Assembly: GCF_036010505.1 (NCBI RefSeq)
Contig: NZ_CP108569.1
Location: 6,420,501 to 6,484,500, forward strand
Reading direction: 5' to 3'
Source: Streptomyces sp. NBC_01197
GTDB lineage: Bacteria > Actinomycetota > Actinomycetes > Streptomycetales > Streptomycetaceae
Length of the DNA stretch: 64,000 nt
The position numbers were made by a program, and so were the translations under genes. Below, one piece after another: positions 1-9,936 of the stretch (position 1 is its first letter; every line of letters starts with the position of its first letter). The notes under the pieces are model-generated. The model was given only the letters and a program-made list of their open reading frames with translations, made no database searches and was not told the DNA's origin.

Positions 1-420
1 CACCCAGCGGTTGTACGCACGGGACGAGTTGTCCTCGCACCACCACGAATCCGAGTTGACCGCCCGGTAGGGGTAACGGGTCCCGGCCGGGGCCGCCTTG
101 ATCCCGAAGGCGTACGGCAGGTCGAAGACGCCGGTGGGTGTGGTGGCCGTGCCCTGTCTGCGCTTCGCGCCGTCGGCCAGCCCCTTCGCGCCGAAGCGGG
201 CCGCCGCGGAGCCTGCCTGGTGCCAGCTGCCGTCGCGCAGGTCCCACCAGGTCAGCCTGCCGGTGGTGGAGTGCGGGGCCGCGGCCTCCACGGTGATCAG
301 CTGGGAGCCGCCGCCGGTGTCGGCGAGCTGTTCGGGCAGCGGACCGTCACCGGCGGGAACGGCCGCGAGAGAACCCGCGACGGCCAGCAGAACCGAACCT
401 GCCACCAGGAATCTGCGCAT
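1..420 (-). CDS. Secreted L,D-transpeptidase (YkuD-like), 5' part only
   Basis: The gene starts at the ATG complementary to 418-420 and runs off the left edge, leaving 140 residues visible. A signal peptide is evident (MRRF, a hydrophobic run to about residue 20, then VPAGDGPLP), so the protein is exported. Residues ~58-140 carry family landmarks of actinobacterial L,D-transpeptidases: WHQAGSAAARFGAKG, a TPTGVFDLPYAFG block, and NSDSWWCEDNSSRAYNRWV. The catalytic HG...SxGC segment of the YkuD domain would lie beyond the edge and is not seen. Such enzymes act outside the membrane on peptidoglycan stem peptides (3-3 cross-links) or attach proteins to them. The family call rests on the N-terminal half only; the exact substrate is unknown. 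Confidence 0.7.
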   Translation of the reverse strand, partial: MRRFLVAGSVLLAVAGSLAAVPAGDGPLPEQLADTGGGSQLITVEAAAPHSTTGRLTWWDLRDGSWHQAGSAAARFGAKGLADGAKRRQGTATTPTGVFDLPYAFGIKAAPAGTRYPYRAVNSDSWWCEDNSSRAYNRWV

Positions 421-531
421 GGTCCGGACCGTATGCGGCGGCTCGGCATCCCGCCCTCTCTGCTGCTCCGTACGGTCCAGTGGCGGTGTGCGGGCAGTGG
501 TCCGCGGTGCCCTCTCACCGGGCCAGGCGTA

Positions 532-1605
532 CTAGGCGGCGTTCCCGGCCTTCCGGGACCGGTACGACATCCAGGCCGCGACCAGCGCCCCGGACACGTT
601 GTGCCAGACCGAGAAGATCGCCGCGGGCAGCGCCGCCAACGGGCTGAAGTGGGCGGTGGCCAGGGAAGCGGCCAGGCCCGAGTTCTGCATGCCCACCTCG
701 AAGGCCATGGCCCGGCTCCCCGGCTTCCCGAGACCGGCTGCCTTGCCCGCTCCGTACCCGAGCAGCAGCCCGAGGCCGTTGTGGAGGACCACGGCGAGCA
801 GCACCATCGCCGCCGCCGACTTGATCGCCGTAGCGCTGCCGCCCACCACGACCGCGACGATGACCGATACGGTGACGGCGGAGAGCCAGGGCAGCGCGCC
901 AAGGACCCGGTTCACGTAACGGCCCGCCAGGAACCGCACCGCCAGCCCCGCGAGCACCGGCAGCAGCACCGTCTTGAGGATGTCGGTCATCATCGAGCCC
1001 GCGTCGACCGGCAGGTAGGCGCCCGCGAGCAGCAGCGTCAGCGGCGGCGTCACCAGCGGAGCGAGGACCGTCGAGACGGTGGCCACCGAGACGGAGAGGG
1101 CGACATCGCCGCGCGCCAGATAGGTGACCACGTTGGACGCCGTGCCGCTCGGCGCGCAGCCGACCAGGATGACGCCGGCTGCCAACTGCGGGGAGAGGCC
1201 GAGGACATGGGCGATCAGCCAGCCGAGTCCCGGCATGATCACATAGTGTGCGACCAGCCCGAGCGCCACAGCCCACGGCCGTTTCGCGACCCCCTGGAAG
1301 TCCACCTTGGTCATGGTCAGCCCCATGCAGAACATGACCACGCCCAGCAGATACGGGACGGAGAGGCTCCACCCGGCGAAGGTGCCCGGTGAAGCGAGAC
1401 CTATCGCCCCCGCCACCAGGACGAGTACGGGGAAAACCGTGACGGCGCGACGGGCCGCGCGGTCGGTGGCGCCGGAGTCGGCCGTACCGGAGTGGGGTGT
1501 ACCGGAGTCGGTGGCACCGGGTTCGGACGTACGGGCGGGACCGGAAGGGCCGGTCGGACCGGTGGATTCCTGGATCACTTGTTCGTTCTGCTGTTCGTTC
1601 TGCAC
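532..1605 (-). CDS. BASS-family (bile acid:Na+ symporter-like) transporter
   Basis: An integral membrane carrier of about ten helices, beginning with the hydrophobic stretch VFPVLVLVAGAIGL. BASS signatures are present: GCAPSGTASNVVTYLA in the first half and FEVGMQNSGLAASLA in the second, the unwound Na+/substrate-binding regions. Bacterial members carry organic acids such as pantoate, pyruvate or keto acids, so bile acid is only the family name. The start is unsure. The frame is open to 1716, but that ATG overlaps the kinase gene; I use the GTG at 1605, and a GTG at 1632 is the alternative. Both leave a short Thr/Ser/Gly/Pro-rich cytoplasmic tail before helix 1. The gene lies 58 bp downstream of the PfkB gene on the same strand, so it may be the last gene of the cassette. 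Confidence 0.8.
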   Translation of the reverse strand: MQNEQQNEQVIQESTGPTGPSGPARTSEPGATDSGTPHSGTADSGATDRAARRAVTVFPVLVLVAGAIGLASPGTFAGWSLSVPYLLGVVMFCMGLTMTKVDFQGVAKRPWAVALGLVAHYVIMPGLGWLIAHVLGLSPQLAAGVILVGCAPSGTASNVVTYLARGDVALSVSVATVSTVLAPLVTPPLTLLLAGAYLPVDAGSMMTDILKTVLLPVLAGLAVRFLAGRYVNRVLGALPWLSAVTVSVIVAVVVGGSATAIKSAAAMVLLAVVLHNGLGLLLGYGAGKAAGLGKPGSRAMAFEVGMQNSGLAASLATAHFSPLAALPAAIFSVWHNVSGALVAAWMSYRSRKAGNAA

Positions 1606-1663
1606 CTGAGTGATGCAACGCTCCTCGCGCACTCCGCCGCAATCCCGTCTCGTTATGTGGTAC

Positions 1664-2638
1664 TTACATCGACCGGGCGGGCAGTGCGGCCAGCCGCCCG
1701 GCGAGCGGGTCGTCACCGAGGAAAGCCACCAGCTCCGCGAGACCGGGTGCGGTCGCCGGGCCGCGTCGGGTCACCGCGAAGGCCGCCGACGCGTTGGCGC
1801 CACGCGCCGCCGACAGCGGGTCGAGCCCCCGGCCGAGCAGGGCGAGGAAGGCCCCGACATGGGCGTCGCCCGCCCCGTTGCTGTCGACCGCGTCCACCGG
1901 GAAGCCCGGAACGTGGACCGGCTGCGCACCGGGCGCCGCCAGCAGGCAGCCGTCCTTGTCGGCGCGCACCAGCACTCCCGCTCCAGGGGTGAGCCGCTCG
2001 CGCAGCGCGGCGGCGGCCAGGTGCGGATCCTCGTGCCCGGTCAGCAGCCGTCCCTCGCGGGCGTTGCAGCTGAGCCAGTCGGTCCGGGCCAGGACCGGGC
2101 CGAGGATCTCCCCGGGGATGTCGGCGACCAGTGGCCCCGGGTCGAAGCAGACCGTGACCCCGGCGGGCAGCCCGGCGGTGAAGCGGGCGAGCAGCGGGCC
2201 GTTCACCGGCATGACCAGGCCGTACCCGGAAAGCTGGACCGTGTCCCCGTCCCTGAGCCGCCCGGTCACCACGGCCAGTTCCGCCGCGGTCAGCCGCGCG
2301 TCGACCCCGAAGCTGGTCACGAACGTCCGCTCGCCACCGGCGTCCACCAGAGCGACGCAGAAGCCGGTGTCGCCGTCCTCGCGGACCGGCAGCACGGTAC
2401 GCACGCCCTCCGCGGCCAGCGCCTCCCGTACGAGATCGCCGTTCGGGCCCGTACCGTGCAGCCCCGCGTACACCGCCTCCGTGCCCAGTCTGCTGGCAGC
2501 GACCAGGGTGTTGAATCCGCCGCCCGCCGTCCGGGACGCGTGCGAGCCGATGACGTCGCCGCCCCGCTCGGGCAGCGCGGGGATCCCGATCACCAGATCG
2601 ACGATGACGTTTCCGGCGAGGACCAGACGGGGGTTCAT
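1664..2638 (-). CDS. PfkB/ribokinase-family carbohydrate or nucleoside kinase
   Basis: A 324-residue cytoplasmic kinase predicted to phosphorylate a sugar or nucleoside with ATP. The substrate-side glycine motif GGGFN is at 39-43. The PfkB signature 2, DSNGAGD, is at 252-258 and contains the catalytic base Asp258 and the anion-hole GAGD. Length is normal for ribokinase-like enzymes. The ATG overlaps the stop of the permease gene by 4 bp (ATGA), so the two are translationally coupled. The neighbours (permease, ADP-ribosylglycohydrolase fold, HutC regulator) suggest it traps a ribosyl product released from an imported compound, as proposed for E. coli YegV. The substrate cannot be read from the sequence. 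Confidence 0.88.
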   Translation of the reverse strand: MNPRLVLAGNVIVDLVIGIPALPERGGDVIGSHASRTAGGGFNTLVAASRLGTEAVYAGLHGTGPNGDLVREALAAEGVRTVLPVREDGDTGFCVALVDAGGERTFVTSFGVDARLTAAELAVVTGRLRDGDTVQLSGYGLVMPVNGPLLARFTAGLPAGVTVCFDPGPLVADIPGEILGPVLARTDWLSCNAREGRLLTGHEDPHLAAAALRERLTPGAGVLVRADKDGCLLAAPGAQPVHVPGFPVDAVDSNGAGDAHVGAFLALLGRGLDPLSAARGANASAAFAVTRRGPATAPGLAELVAFLGDDPLAGRLAALPARSM

Positions 2639-4098
2639 CGGACGGCCTCCTCAAGGGCGGGCTCGGGGGCGGCGGTCACCGGGGAGCGGCGTCCGGCCAG
2701 CAGATAGACGGCGGCGCCGACGCCCATGGAGACGGCCCAGCCCAGTCCGTTGGTGCCGAACCAGCTCCCGGCCAGCGGACCGGAGAACCAGACGTCGTCC
2801 TTGCCGGTGGACGCCTCGGTGAAGAGGAGCCCGCCCACGATCGCGGCGACCCAGGCGAGGACCGCGGGCAGCCGGAAGCCGCCGGTGTACCAGTAGCGGC
2901 TGGTACGGGTGGTGTCCATCAGGGCCTGGTCGTCGTACGTACGGCCGCGCAGCGTGTCCACCGCGATCACCCCGATCCACGCCGAGATCGGCACGGCCAG
3001 CAGGGTCAGGAAGGTGGAGAAGGGGCCGTAGAAGTCACCGGCGATCAGCATGAAGTAGATGCCGCCGAGGAACATCAGGACGACGTCGACGAGCACCGCC
3101 GCGGCCCGCGGCACCTTCAGTCCCAGCGTGATCATTGTGAGGCCGGCCGAGTAGGTGGAGAGGTGGTTGGACATCAGGAGGCCGCCGAACGCCGCGATCA
3201 GGTACGGGATCGCCATCCAGGACGGCAGCATCGCGTTGATGGCGGCGACCGGGTCCGACGCCGTGGCGAGCGTCGGATCGCCCGCGGTGAGCAGCGATCC
3301 CAGCGAGATCAGCAGGACCAGCGGGATACCGGCGCCGAAGGCGGACGCGCTGATCAGCCGGGAGCCCGGCACCGAGCGTGGGAGGTAACGGGCGTAGTCC
3401 GCGCCCGCGTTGGCCCAGCCGATGCCGGTGCCCGCAGCGATGAACCCGATCCCCGCGATGACACCGCTGGTGGGACCGGTCGGAGCGTGCAGCACCTTGG
3501 ACCAGTCGACGGTCGCGACCAGGAAGCCCATCACGATCAGGTTCAGCACACCGAAGAGGACCGTGGCCCACTTGTTGATCCACATGATGGTGGCGTGGCC
3601 GAGGCCGCTGATCAGCAGGGTGCAGGCGATGAAGACCAGCAGGCAGACCACGGTCAGCACGGTGTTCTTGTGCACCCCGAACGCGACCCCGAGCAGCGCC
3701 AGGAGTGCGTACGCGGCGGTGGTCGTCGTGATCGTCTCCCAGCCCACCCGGCTCAGCCAGGTGATCAGGGTCGGACCCGCGTTGCCGCGCTGCCCGAAGA
3801 CCGCCCTGGACAGCGTGAGCGCGGGGGCTCCGCCCTTCTGGCCCGCGATGCTCAACGCGCCGACCAGCGCGAACGAGCCGAACGAACCGACGACGGCGAC
3901 CAGCGCCGCCTGCCAGATGTTCAGGCCGCGGAAGGCGACAAGCGTCGCACCGAGGGGCAGCCCGAGCAGCGAGATATTGGCGGCGAACCAGGTCCAGAAC
4001 ATCTGGCCGGCGTGGCCATGGCGTTCGCTCTCGGGGACCGGTTCGATCCCCCGGGTCTCCACGGTGCCGACGCGAACGTTCTTCGTCGAAGCGGTCAT
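2635..4098 (-). CDS. NCS1-family nucleobase/nucleoside permease (cytosine/purine type)
   Basis: A 487-residue, roughly 12-helix permease of the NCS1 (purine-cytosine) family. The first helix region contains FAANISLLGLPLGATL, typical of CodB-like carriers, and the central part has the GIGWANAGADYARYLPR block common in this family. The start is the ATG at 4098, because AAGGAGG lies 7 nt upstream. An ATG 18 nt earlier lacks a site. Its stop overlaps the kinase start. Family members import cytosine, purines, hydantoins, allantoin or thiamine precursors by H+ or Na+ symport. Next to a nucleosidase-like enzyme and a kinase, a nucleoside, nucleobase or ribosylated solute is the best guess. Confidence 0.88.
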   Translation of the reverse strand: MTASTKNVRVGTVETRGIEPVPESERHGHAGQMFWTWFAANISLLGLPLGATLVAFRGLNIWQAALVAVVGSFGSFALVGALSIAGQKGGAPALTLSRAVFGQRGNAGPTLITWLSRVGWETITTTTAAYALLALLGVAFGVHKNTVLTVVCLLVFIACTLLISGLGHATIMWINKWATVLFGVLNLIVMGFLVATVDWSKVLHAPTGPTSGVIAGIGFIAAGTGIGWANAGADYARYLPRSVPGSRLISASAFGAGIPLVLLISLGSLLTAGDPTLATASDPVAAINAMLPSWMAIPYLIAAFGGLLMSNHLSTYSAGLTMITLGLKVPRAAAVLVDVVLMFLGGIYFMLIAGDFYGPFSTFLTLLAVPISAWIGVIAVDTLRGRTYDDQALMDTTRTSRYWYTGGFRLPAVLAWVAAIVGGLLFTEASTGKDDVWFSGPLAGSWFGTNGLGWAVSMGVGAAVYLLAGRRSPVTAAPEPALEEAVR

Positions 4099-4116
4099 GA
4101 CGGAACCTCCTTGCAC

Positions 4117-4167
4117 GGTGCGTAGCGGAAATGGGTGCGTAGCGGGAACGGGTGCGTTGCGGAATAG
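4117..4167. repeat. Three tandem 17-bp repeats inside the cassette
   Basis: Exactly three head-to-tail 17-bp units (4117-4133, 4134-4150, 4151-4167), each beginning GGTGCGT, with only 2-5 differences between units. They fill most of the 79-bp spacer between the ADP-ribosylglycohydrolase stop (4178) and the permease start (4098). The unit is not palindromic. It could be a regulator site array, an mRNA spacer element or a slippage product. Confidence 0.85.
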
Positions 4168-4177
4168 GGGCGGGGGC

Positions 4178-5176
4178 TCAGCGGAGCGCGAGGAGCCGCT
4201 CGGTCAGCGGCTCCAGTGCGAGCCCGTTGACGGCCCGGAGCGTGCGTACGGCGTCGGGGGGCAGCCCCGCCAGCCCGCTCACGGACCCGGCGACTGCGCC
4301 CGCGATGGCCCCGATCGTGTCGCTGTCACCGCCGAGATTGGCGGCGAGCAGGGTGCTGCGCCAGGGGTCGCCACCGGTCAGCGCCAGGACGGCGAAGGCC
4401 GCGGGGACGGACTCCTGGCTGGCCACGCTGGTGCCGATGAGTGCGACGATACGGTCGACGGCCTCGGCCTCGTCCAGTCCGCGCACCAGCTCGCGGGCCC
4501 AGGAGATCCGGGCGGAGATGTCCGCCCCGGCTATCCAGTTGCCCCGTGTGGCGCCCTCGCGGGCCGCGGTGACCGCCGCCGCGAAGGCGTCGTCGAGCGT
4601 ACCCCCCGCGACACCGGTGCTCACCGCTGCCGCGACGGCCGCCGCGCCCGCGATACCCACGTTCGTATCGTGCGTGACCTGGCAGGACTCCACCACCCGG
4701 TCGAGGAAGCGCGGCAGCGGCTCCAGGCCGGTCGCGATGCCGACGGGGGTGACGCGCATGGCGGAGCCGTTGGTGGTGCCGTACTTGCCGGCCTCCTTGA
4801 TGTCGGCCCCGCCCGCCACCGCGTCGAGAGCCGCCTTGGTGGAGGGCCCCAGCAGGTCGAAGGAGCCCTTGGCCTTCATCTCCTTCTCCCAGGCGAGCAG
4901 CTCCGCGGCGAACCGGAGCGGGTCGATGTGCCCGCCGCCCGCCACGAGCAGCCCGCCCACGATGACCGCCTGGTCGGTGTCGTCGGTGACCGAGCCCGCT
5001 GGCATCCCGGCGCTGACCGGGTTGTCGTGCTGTGCGGGTTCGAAGCCGGTGATGCTGCCGTAGACCCGTACGACGTCCTCGCGGGACATCACCTGGGTGG
5101 GCATGCCCAGGGCGTCCCCGAGCGCGAGGCCGTAGAAGGCGCCGAGGGCGCGGTCGAGCAGGTGCGGGTCGGTCAT
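4178..5176 (-). CDS. ADP-ribosylglycohydrolase-fold enzyme (ADPRH/DraG superfamily)
   Basis: A 332-residue all-alpha hydrolase of the ADP-ribosylglycohydrolase superfamily. GDALGMP (20-26), TDDTD (64-68) and GGDSDTIG (282-289) match the conserved acidic motifs that bind the binuclear Mg2+ centre. Characterised members cleave N- or O-glycosidic bonds to ADP-ribose; many bacterial paralogues are uncharacterised and may act on simpler ribosyl conjugates. The start overlaps the GntR stop (ATGA), and the gene is followed by a nucleobase-type permease and a PfkB kinase. That context favours a nucleosidase or ribosyl-conjugate hydrolase in catabolism over a protein de-ADP-ribosylase. E. coli yegU sits in an equivalent arrangement. 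Confidence 0.85.
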   Translation of the reverse strand: MTDPHLLDRALGAFYGLALGDALGMPTQVMSREDVVRVYGSITGFEPAQHDNPVSAGMPAGSVTDDTDQAVIVGGLLVAGGGHIDPLRFAAELLAWEKEMKAKGSFDLLGPSTKAALDAVAGGADIKEAGKYGTTNGSAMRVTPVGIATGLEPLPRFLDRVVESCQVTHDTNVGIAGAAAVAAAVSTGVAGGTLDDAFAAAVTAAREGATRGNWIAGADISARISWARELVRGLDEAEAVDRIVALIGTSVASQESVPAAFAVLALTGGDPWRSTLLAANLGGDSDTIGAIAGAVAGSVSGLAGLPPDAVRTLRAVNGLALEPLTERLLALR

Positions 5177-5895
5177 GCGTGGCCTCCTCGGCCGGTGGTG
5201 CGTACGTGCAGCTGGAACCTGGACGGGTCGAGCAGGCTGGTGACCTGCTCCACCACGGAGCCGTCCGCGGCCCGGAACACCTGGGACTGGTGGAGGAACG
5301 CCTCACCGGGCGAGCGGTGCAGCGTCGCGGCGTCGGCCCCGCTGATACCGGAGACCGAGATCCGGGCCTCGCCGGAGTCGGCGATCCGGCCCGCGGCGAC
5401 GAGCGCCTTGTGCAGCGAACCGTCCTCCAGGCCGCGTTCGGGCAGTCCGGCGAGCGCGCCGACCGAGGGCACCCGGCTGCGCTCCAGCGAGATGCCGTGC
5501 CCGCCGGGCAGCCGCCTGACCCGGTCCAGCGCGATGAACTCGGCCGTCGCCAGACCGAGTTCGGCGGCGAGCGGCTGATCGGTGACCGTCTCGAACCGGA
5601 GCACATCGGTGGTCAGCTCAGTGCCCCGGTCGGCGAGGGCCTGGGTCCAGCCGAGCCGGTTGTCCAGGGGGGTCCCGTCGAAGGTGACGAACGAGCCGAT
5701 TCCGGCGTGGGTGGCGATCAGTCCCTGCTCGCCGAGCTCGTTCAGGGCCTGCCGCACGGTGGTGCGGCTGACCCCGAAGCGCTCCCGCAGGGTGTGCTCG
5801 CCCGGCAGCTTGCTGCCGTCGGCGTGCACTCCGGCGCGGATCTCCTCGGCGAGGATGCGGGAGATGCGGTGATGCTTATGAACCTGTCCAGGCAT
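5173..5895 (-). CDS. GntR-family, HutC-type (UTRA) transcription regulator
   Basis: A 240-residue regulator with an N-terminal winged helix (residues ~8-70, PGEHTLRERFGVSRTTVRQAL at 31-51) and a C-terminal UTRA ligand-binding domain (~90-235) of the HutC/DasR subfamily. It is the first gene of the minus-strand cassette and is coupled to the ADPRH-fold gene by a 4-bp overlap, so it most likely senses the imported compound and controls its own operon. The ATG has no Shine-Dalgarno sequence; a TAGTTT -10 lies 6 nt upstream, predicting a leaderless message. E. coli YegW is the analogous regulator of yegTUV. Confidence 0.9.
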   Translation of the reverse strand: MPGQVHKHHRISRILAEEIRAGVHADGSKLPGEHTLRERFGVSRTTVRQALNELGEQGLIATHAGIGSFVTFDGTPLDNRLGWTQALADRGTELTTDVLRFETVTDQPLAAELGLATAEFIALDRVRRLPGGHGISLERSRVPSVGALAGLPERGLEDGSLHKALVAAGRIADSGEARISVSGISGADAATLHRSPGEAFLHQSQVFRAADGSVVEQVTSLLDPSRFQLHVRTTGRGGHA

Positions 5896-5931
5896 GTCTA
5901 GAAACTAAGCGGAGCGCACCCCTCCAGTCCA
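5893..5931 (-). promoter_or_regulatory. Predicted leaderless promoter and HutC-like operator of the gntR cassette
   Basis: On the minus strand a -35-like TGGACT (5926-5931) is separated by 18 bp from a -10-like TAGTTT (5902-5907), which stands 6 nt before the gntR ATG (5895). The element TTCTAGAC between the -10 and the start codon differs at one position from the HutC-subfamily core GT-N-TA-N-AC. This predicts autorepression by blocking start-site access. The promoter and operator are inferred from sequence only. Confidence 0.45.
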
Positions 5932-5998
5932 TGGTTCACGGCAAAAACTTTCCCGGGCTCATTTGATGGCTTCTCGGGGGCGTCTCTCACCAGCACTT

Positions 5999-6032
5999 TT
6001 GACAAGGCATACGGAACATTGCATAGTTATGC
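5999..6032 (+). promoter_or_regulatory. argG promoter with ARG box
   Basis: A consensus -35 TTGACA (5999-6004), a 17-bp spacer and a -10-like CATAGT (6022-6027) precede argG. The perfect inverted repeat GCATA-GT-TATGC (6021-6032) covers the -10 and fits the TGCATA/TATGCA-type ARG boxes bound by ArgR (AhrC) in actinobacteria. Arginine-dependent repression by occlusion of RNA polymerase is the expected mode. Confidence 0.7.
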
Positions 6033-6063
6033 CTACCAGTGATCGCCCCGTAAGGAGAAGCCC

Positions 6064-7257
6064 GTGACCGAGCGCGTCGTACTCGCCTACTCGGGAGGCC
6101 TGGACACCTCTGTCGCCATCGGCTGGATCGCCGAGGAGACGGGCGCCGAGGTCATCGCCGTTGCGGTGGACGTCGGCCAGGGCGGCGAGGACCTGGACGT
6201 CATCCGCAAGCGCGCGCTCGCCTGCGGTGCGGTCGAAGCCGAGGTCGCCGACGCCAAGGACGAGTTCGCCGAGGAGTACTGCCTCCCGGCGATCAAGGCC
6301 AACGCGCTCTACATGGACCGCTATCCGCTGGTCTCGGCGCTCTCCCGGCCGACCATCGTCAAGCACCTCGCCGCCGCCGCCAGGAAGCACGGCGCCACCA
6401 CGGTCGCCCACGGCTGCACCGGCAAGGGCAATGACCAGGTCCGCTTCGAGGCCGGCATCACCGCGCTCGGCCCCGACCTCAAGTGCATCGCGCCGGTCCG
6501 TGACTACGCGATGACCCGCGACAAGGCCATCGCCTTCTGCGAGGCGAAGGACCTCCCGATCGCGACGTCCAAGAAGTCCCCGTACTCCATCGACCAGAAC
6601 GTCTTCGGACGCGCTGTCGAGACGGGCTTCCTCGAGGACATCTGGAACGCGCCGATCGAGGACGTGTACGAGTACACGGCGAACCCGGCGGAGCCGCGCG
6701 AGGCCGACGAGGTCGTCATCTCCTTCAAGGCGGGCGTCCCGGTAGCCATCGGCGGCAGCCCGGTCACCGTCCTGCAGGCGATCCAGCAGCTCAACGAGCG
6801 GGCCGGCGCCCAGGGCATCGGCCGGATCGACATGGTCGAGGACCGGCTCGTCGGCATCAAGTCCCGGGAGATCTACGAGGCGCCCGGCGCCATCGCGCTG
6901 ATCACCGCCCACCAGGAGCTGGAGAACGTCACGGTCGAGCGCGAACTGGCCCGATACAAGCGGCAGGTCGAGCAGCGCTGGGGCGAGCTGGTCTACGACG
7001 GCCTGTGGTTCTCCCCGCTCAAGCGCGCCCTGGACGGCTTCATCAACGAGGCCAACCAGCACGTCACAGGCGACATCCGGATGACGATGCACGGCGGCCG
7101 CGCCACCGTCACCGGCCGTAAGTCCAGTGAGTCCCTGTACGACTTCAACCTGGCGACCTACGACTCGGGCGATACTTTCGACCAGTCCAAGGCGCAGGGC
7201 TTCATCGAGATCTTCGGCCTCTCCGCGAAGATCGCGGCCAAGCGCGACCTGGGCTGA
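6064..7257 (+). CDS. argG: Argininosuccinate synthase
   Basis: A 397-residue cytoplasmic enzyme that joins citrulline and aspartate with ATP hydrolysis to AMP and PPi, the penultimate step of arginine synthesis. The N-terminal PP-loop motif AYSGGLDTS (8-16) binds ATP, and the [14 protein letters not shown] block (near 117-130) belongs to the substrate site. Length is normal for the family. The GTG start at 6064 follows TAAGGAG at the usual distance. An ARG-box promoter lies just upstream, and argH follows after 123 bp, so both last steps of the pathway are adjacent. In S. coelicolor, as I recall, argG and argH are far apart. Confidence 0.97.
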   Translation: MTERVVLAYSGGLDTSVAIGWIAEETGAEVIAVAVDVGQGGEDLDVIRKRALACGAVEAEVADAKDEFAEEYCLPAIKANALYMDRYPLVSALSRPTIVKHLAAAARKHGATTVAHGCTGKGNDQVRFEAGITALGPDLKCIAPVRDYAMTRDKAIAFCEAKDLPIATSKKSPYSIDQNVFGRAVETGFLEDIWNAPIEDVYEYTANPAEPREADEVVISFKAGVPVAIGGSPVTVLQAIQQLNERAGAQGIGRIDMVEDRLVGIKSREIYEAPGAIALITAHQELENVTVERELARYKRQVEQRWGELVYDGLWFSPLKRALDGFINEANQHVTGDIRMTMHGGRATVTGRKSSESLYDFNLATYDSGDTFDQSKAQGFIEIFGLSAKIAAKRDLG

Positions 7258-8808
<1,551 letters not shown>

Positions 8809-8832
8809 CTCTTCCGCTCCGCCACCGGGGCC

Positions 8833-8872
8833 GACAGCGCCCGGCACCTCCACCCGGGTGCCGGGCGCTGTC
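8833..8872 (+). terminator. Intrinsic terminator-like hairpin after argH
   Basis: Perfect 15-bp arms (8833-8847 and 8858-8872) around a 10-nt loop, 24 bp after the argH stop. There is no U-tract, as is usual for GC-rich actinobacterial terminators. Confidence 0.75.
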
Positions 8873-8934
8873 GTGCGTGATCGTGGGTAGGGGTGTCAGG
8901 GACCGCATCCCCCGAACCGCGCAGGGAGCCCCCG

Positions 8935-9906
8935 ATGCCCTTCGCCCGCCTCACGGCAGCGACCACCCCCACGGCCCACATCGGACTCGGTCTGGCAGCC
9001 GTGGGCAGGCCGGGCTACATCAACCTCGGCCGCGACCAGGACCTGCCCGCCGACCGCACCCCGGAGACCATGCTCGCCCGTACGCATGAACTCCTGGACG
9101 CCGCCTACGCGCAGGGCGTGCGCTACTTCGACGTCGCGCGCTCCTACGGCCGTGCCGAGGAGTTCCTCGCCGAGTGGCTGCACGCCAGGCCCGCCGTCCA
9201 GGACGTCGTGATCGGCAGCAAGTGGGGGTACACCTACACCGCCGACTGGCGCACCGACGCCGAGGTCCACGAGGTCAAGGACCACAGCGCCGCCACCTTC
9301 GACCGGCAGCGCACCGAGACCGGGACGCTGCTCGGGGAACGGCTCGACCTCTACCAGATCCACTCCCTGACCGCCGACAGTCCGGCCCTGACCGACACCG
9401 GACTGCACGCCCGGCTTGCCGCACTCGCGGCGGACGGGGTGACCATCGGGTTCTCCACCAGCGGCCCCGCCCAGGCGGACACCGTCCGGGCCGCGCTCGG
9501 CGTCACGGTCGACGGCGAACCGCTCTTCCGCGCGGTGCAGAGCACCTACAACCTGCTGGACCCCTCGGTGGGAGAGGCACTGGCGGAGGCCCACGAGGCG
9601 GGGCTCTCCGTGATCGTCAAGGAGGCGGTGGCCAACGGCCGTCTCGCCGGCCGCGCCGCGCCCGCCCCGCTGCGGGACATCGCCGAGGAGACCGGTACGA
9701 CCCCCGACGCCGTCGCGCTGGCCGCGATCCTGCGCCGGCCCTGGGCGACGGTGGTGCTCTCCGGGGCGGCCACCGCCGTACAGCTGTCGGCCAACCTGCA
9801 CGCGGCGGTGGCCGACGTCGGCGACGAGCAGCTGGAGCGGCTGGCCGGACTGCGGGAGGAGCCCGCCGCGTACTGGGAGGAGCGGGCGAAACTGCCCTGG
9901 CACTGA
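8935..9906 (+). CDS. Aldo/keto reductase family oxidoreductase
   Basis: A 323-residue NAD(P)H-dependent (beta/alpha)8-barrel oxidoreductase. The catalytic Asp and Tyr appear in YFDVARSYGRAEEFL, the Lys in IGSKWG, and a His in YQIHSL, so the AKR tetrad looks complete. The C-terminal segment VVLSGAATAVQLSANL resembles the cofactor phosphate-binding region. The ATG at 8935 is preceded by CAGGGAG. The gene stands alone between the argH terminator and the convergent PRPP-synthetase-like gene. The substrate is unknown. Confidence 0.88.
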   Translation: MPFARLTAATTPTAHIGLGLAAVGRPGYINLGRDQDLPADRTPETMLARTHELLDAAYAQGVRYFDVARSYGRAEEFLAEWLHARPAVQDVVIGSKWGYTYTADWRTDAEVHEVKDHSAATFDRQRTETGTLLGERLDLYQIHSLTADSPALTDTGLHARLAALAADGVTIGFSTSGPAQADTVRAALGVTVDGEPLFRAVQSTYNLLDPSVGEALAEAHEAGLSVIVKEAVANGRLAGRAAPAPLRDIAEETGTTPDAVALAAILRRPWATVVLSGAATAVQLSANLHAAVADVGDEQLERLAGLREEPAAYWEERAKLPWH

Positions 9907-9936
9907 CGGCCCGGAGCCGGTCTTCGCCTCACGCGC

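Noticed and set aside
515..1642. Long overlapping frames on both strands through most genes (for example 515-1642, 3410-5578, 20559-23543).
   Set aside because: They are the usual antisense and off-frame openings of GC-rich DNA; they lack ribosome sites, have Arg/Pro-biased composition and overlap well-identified genes.
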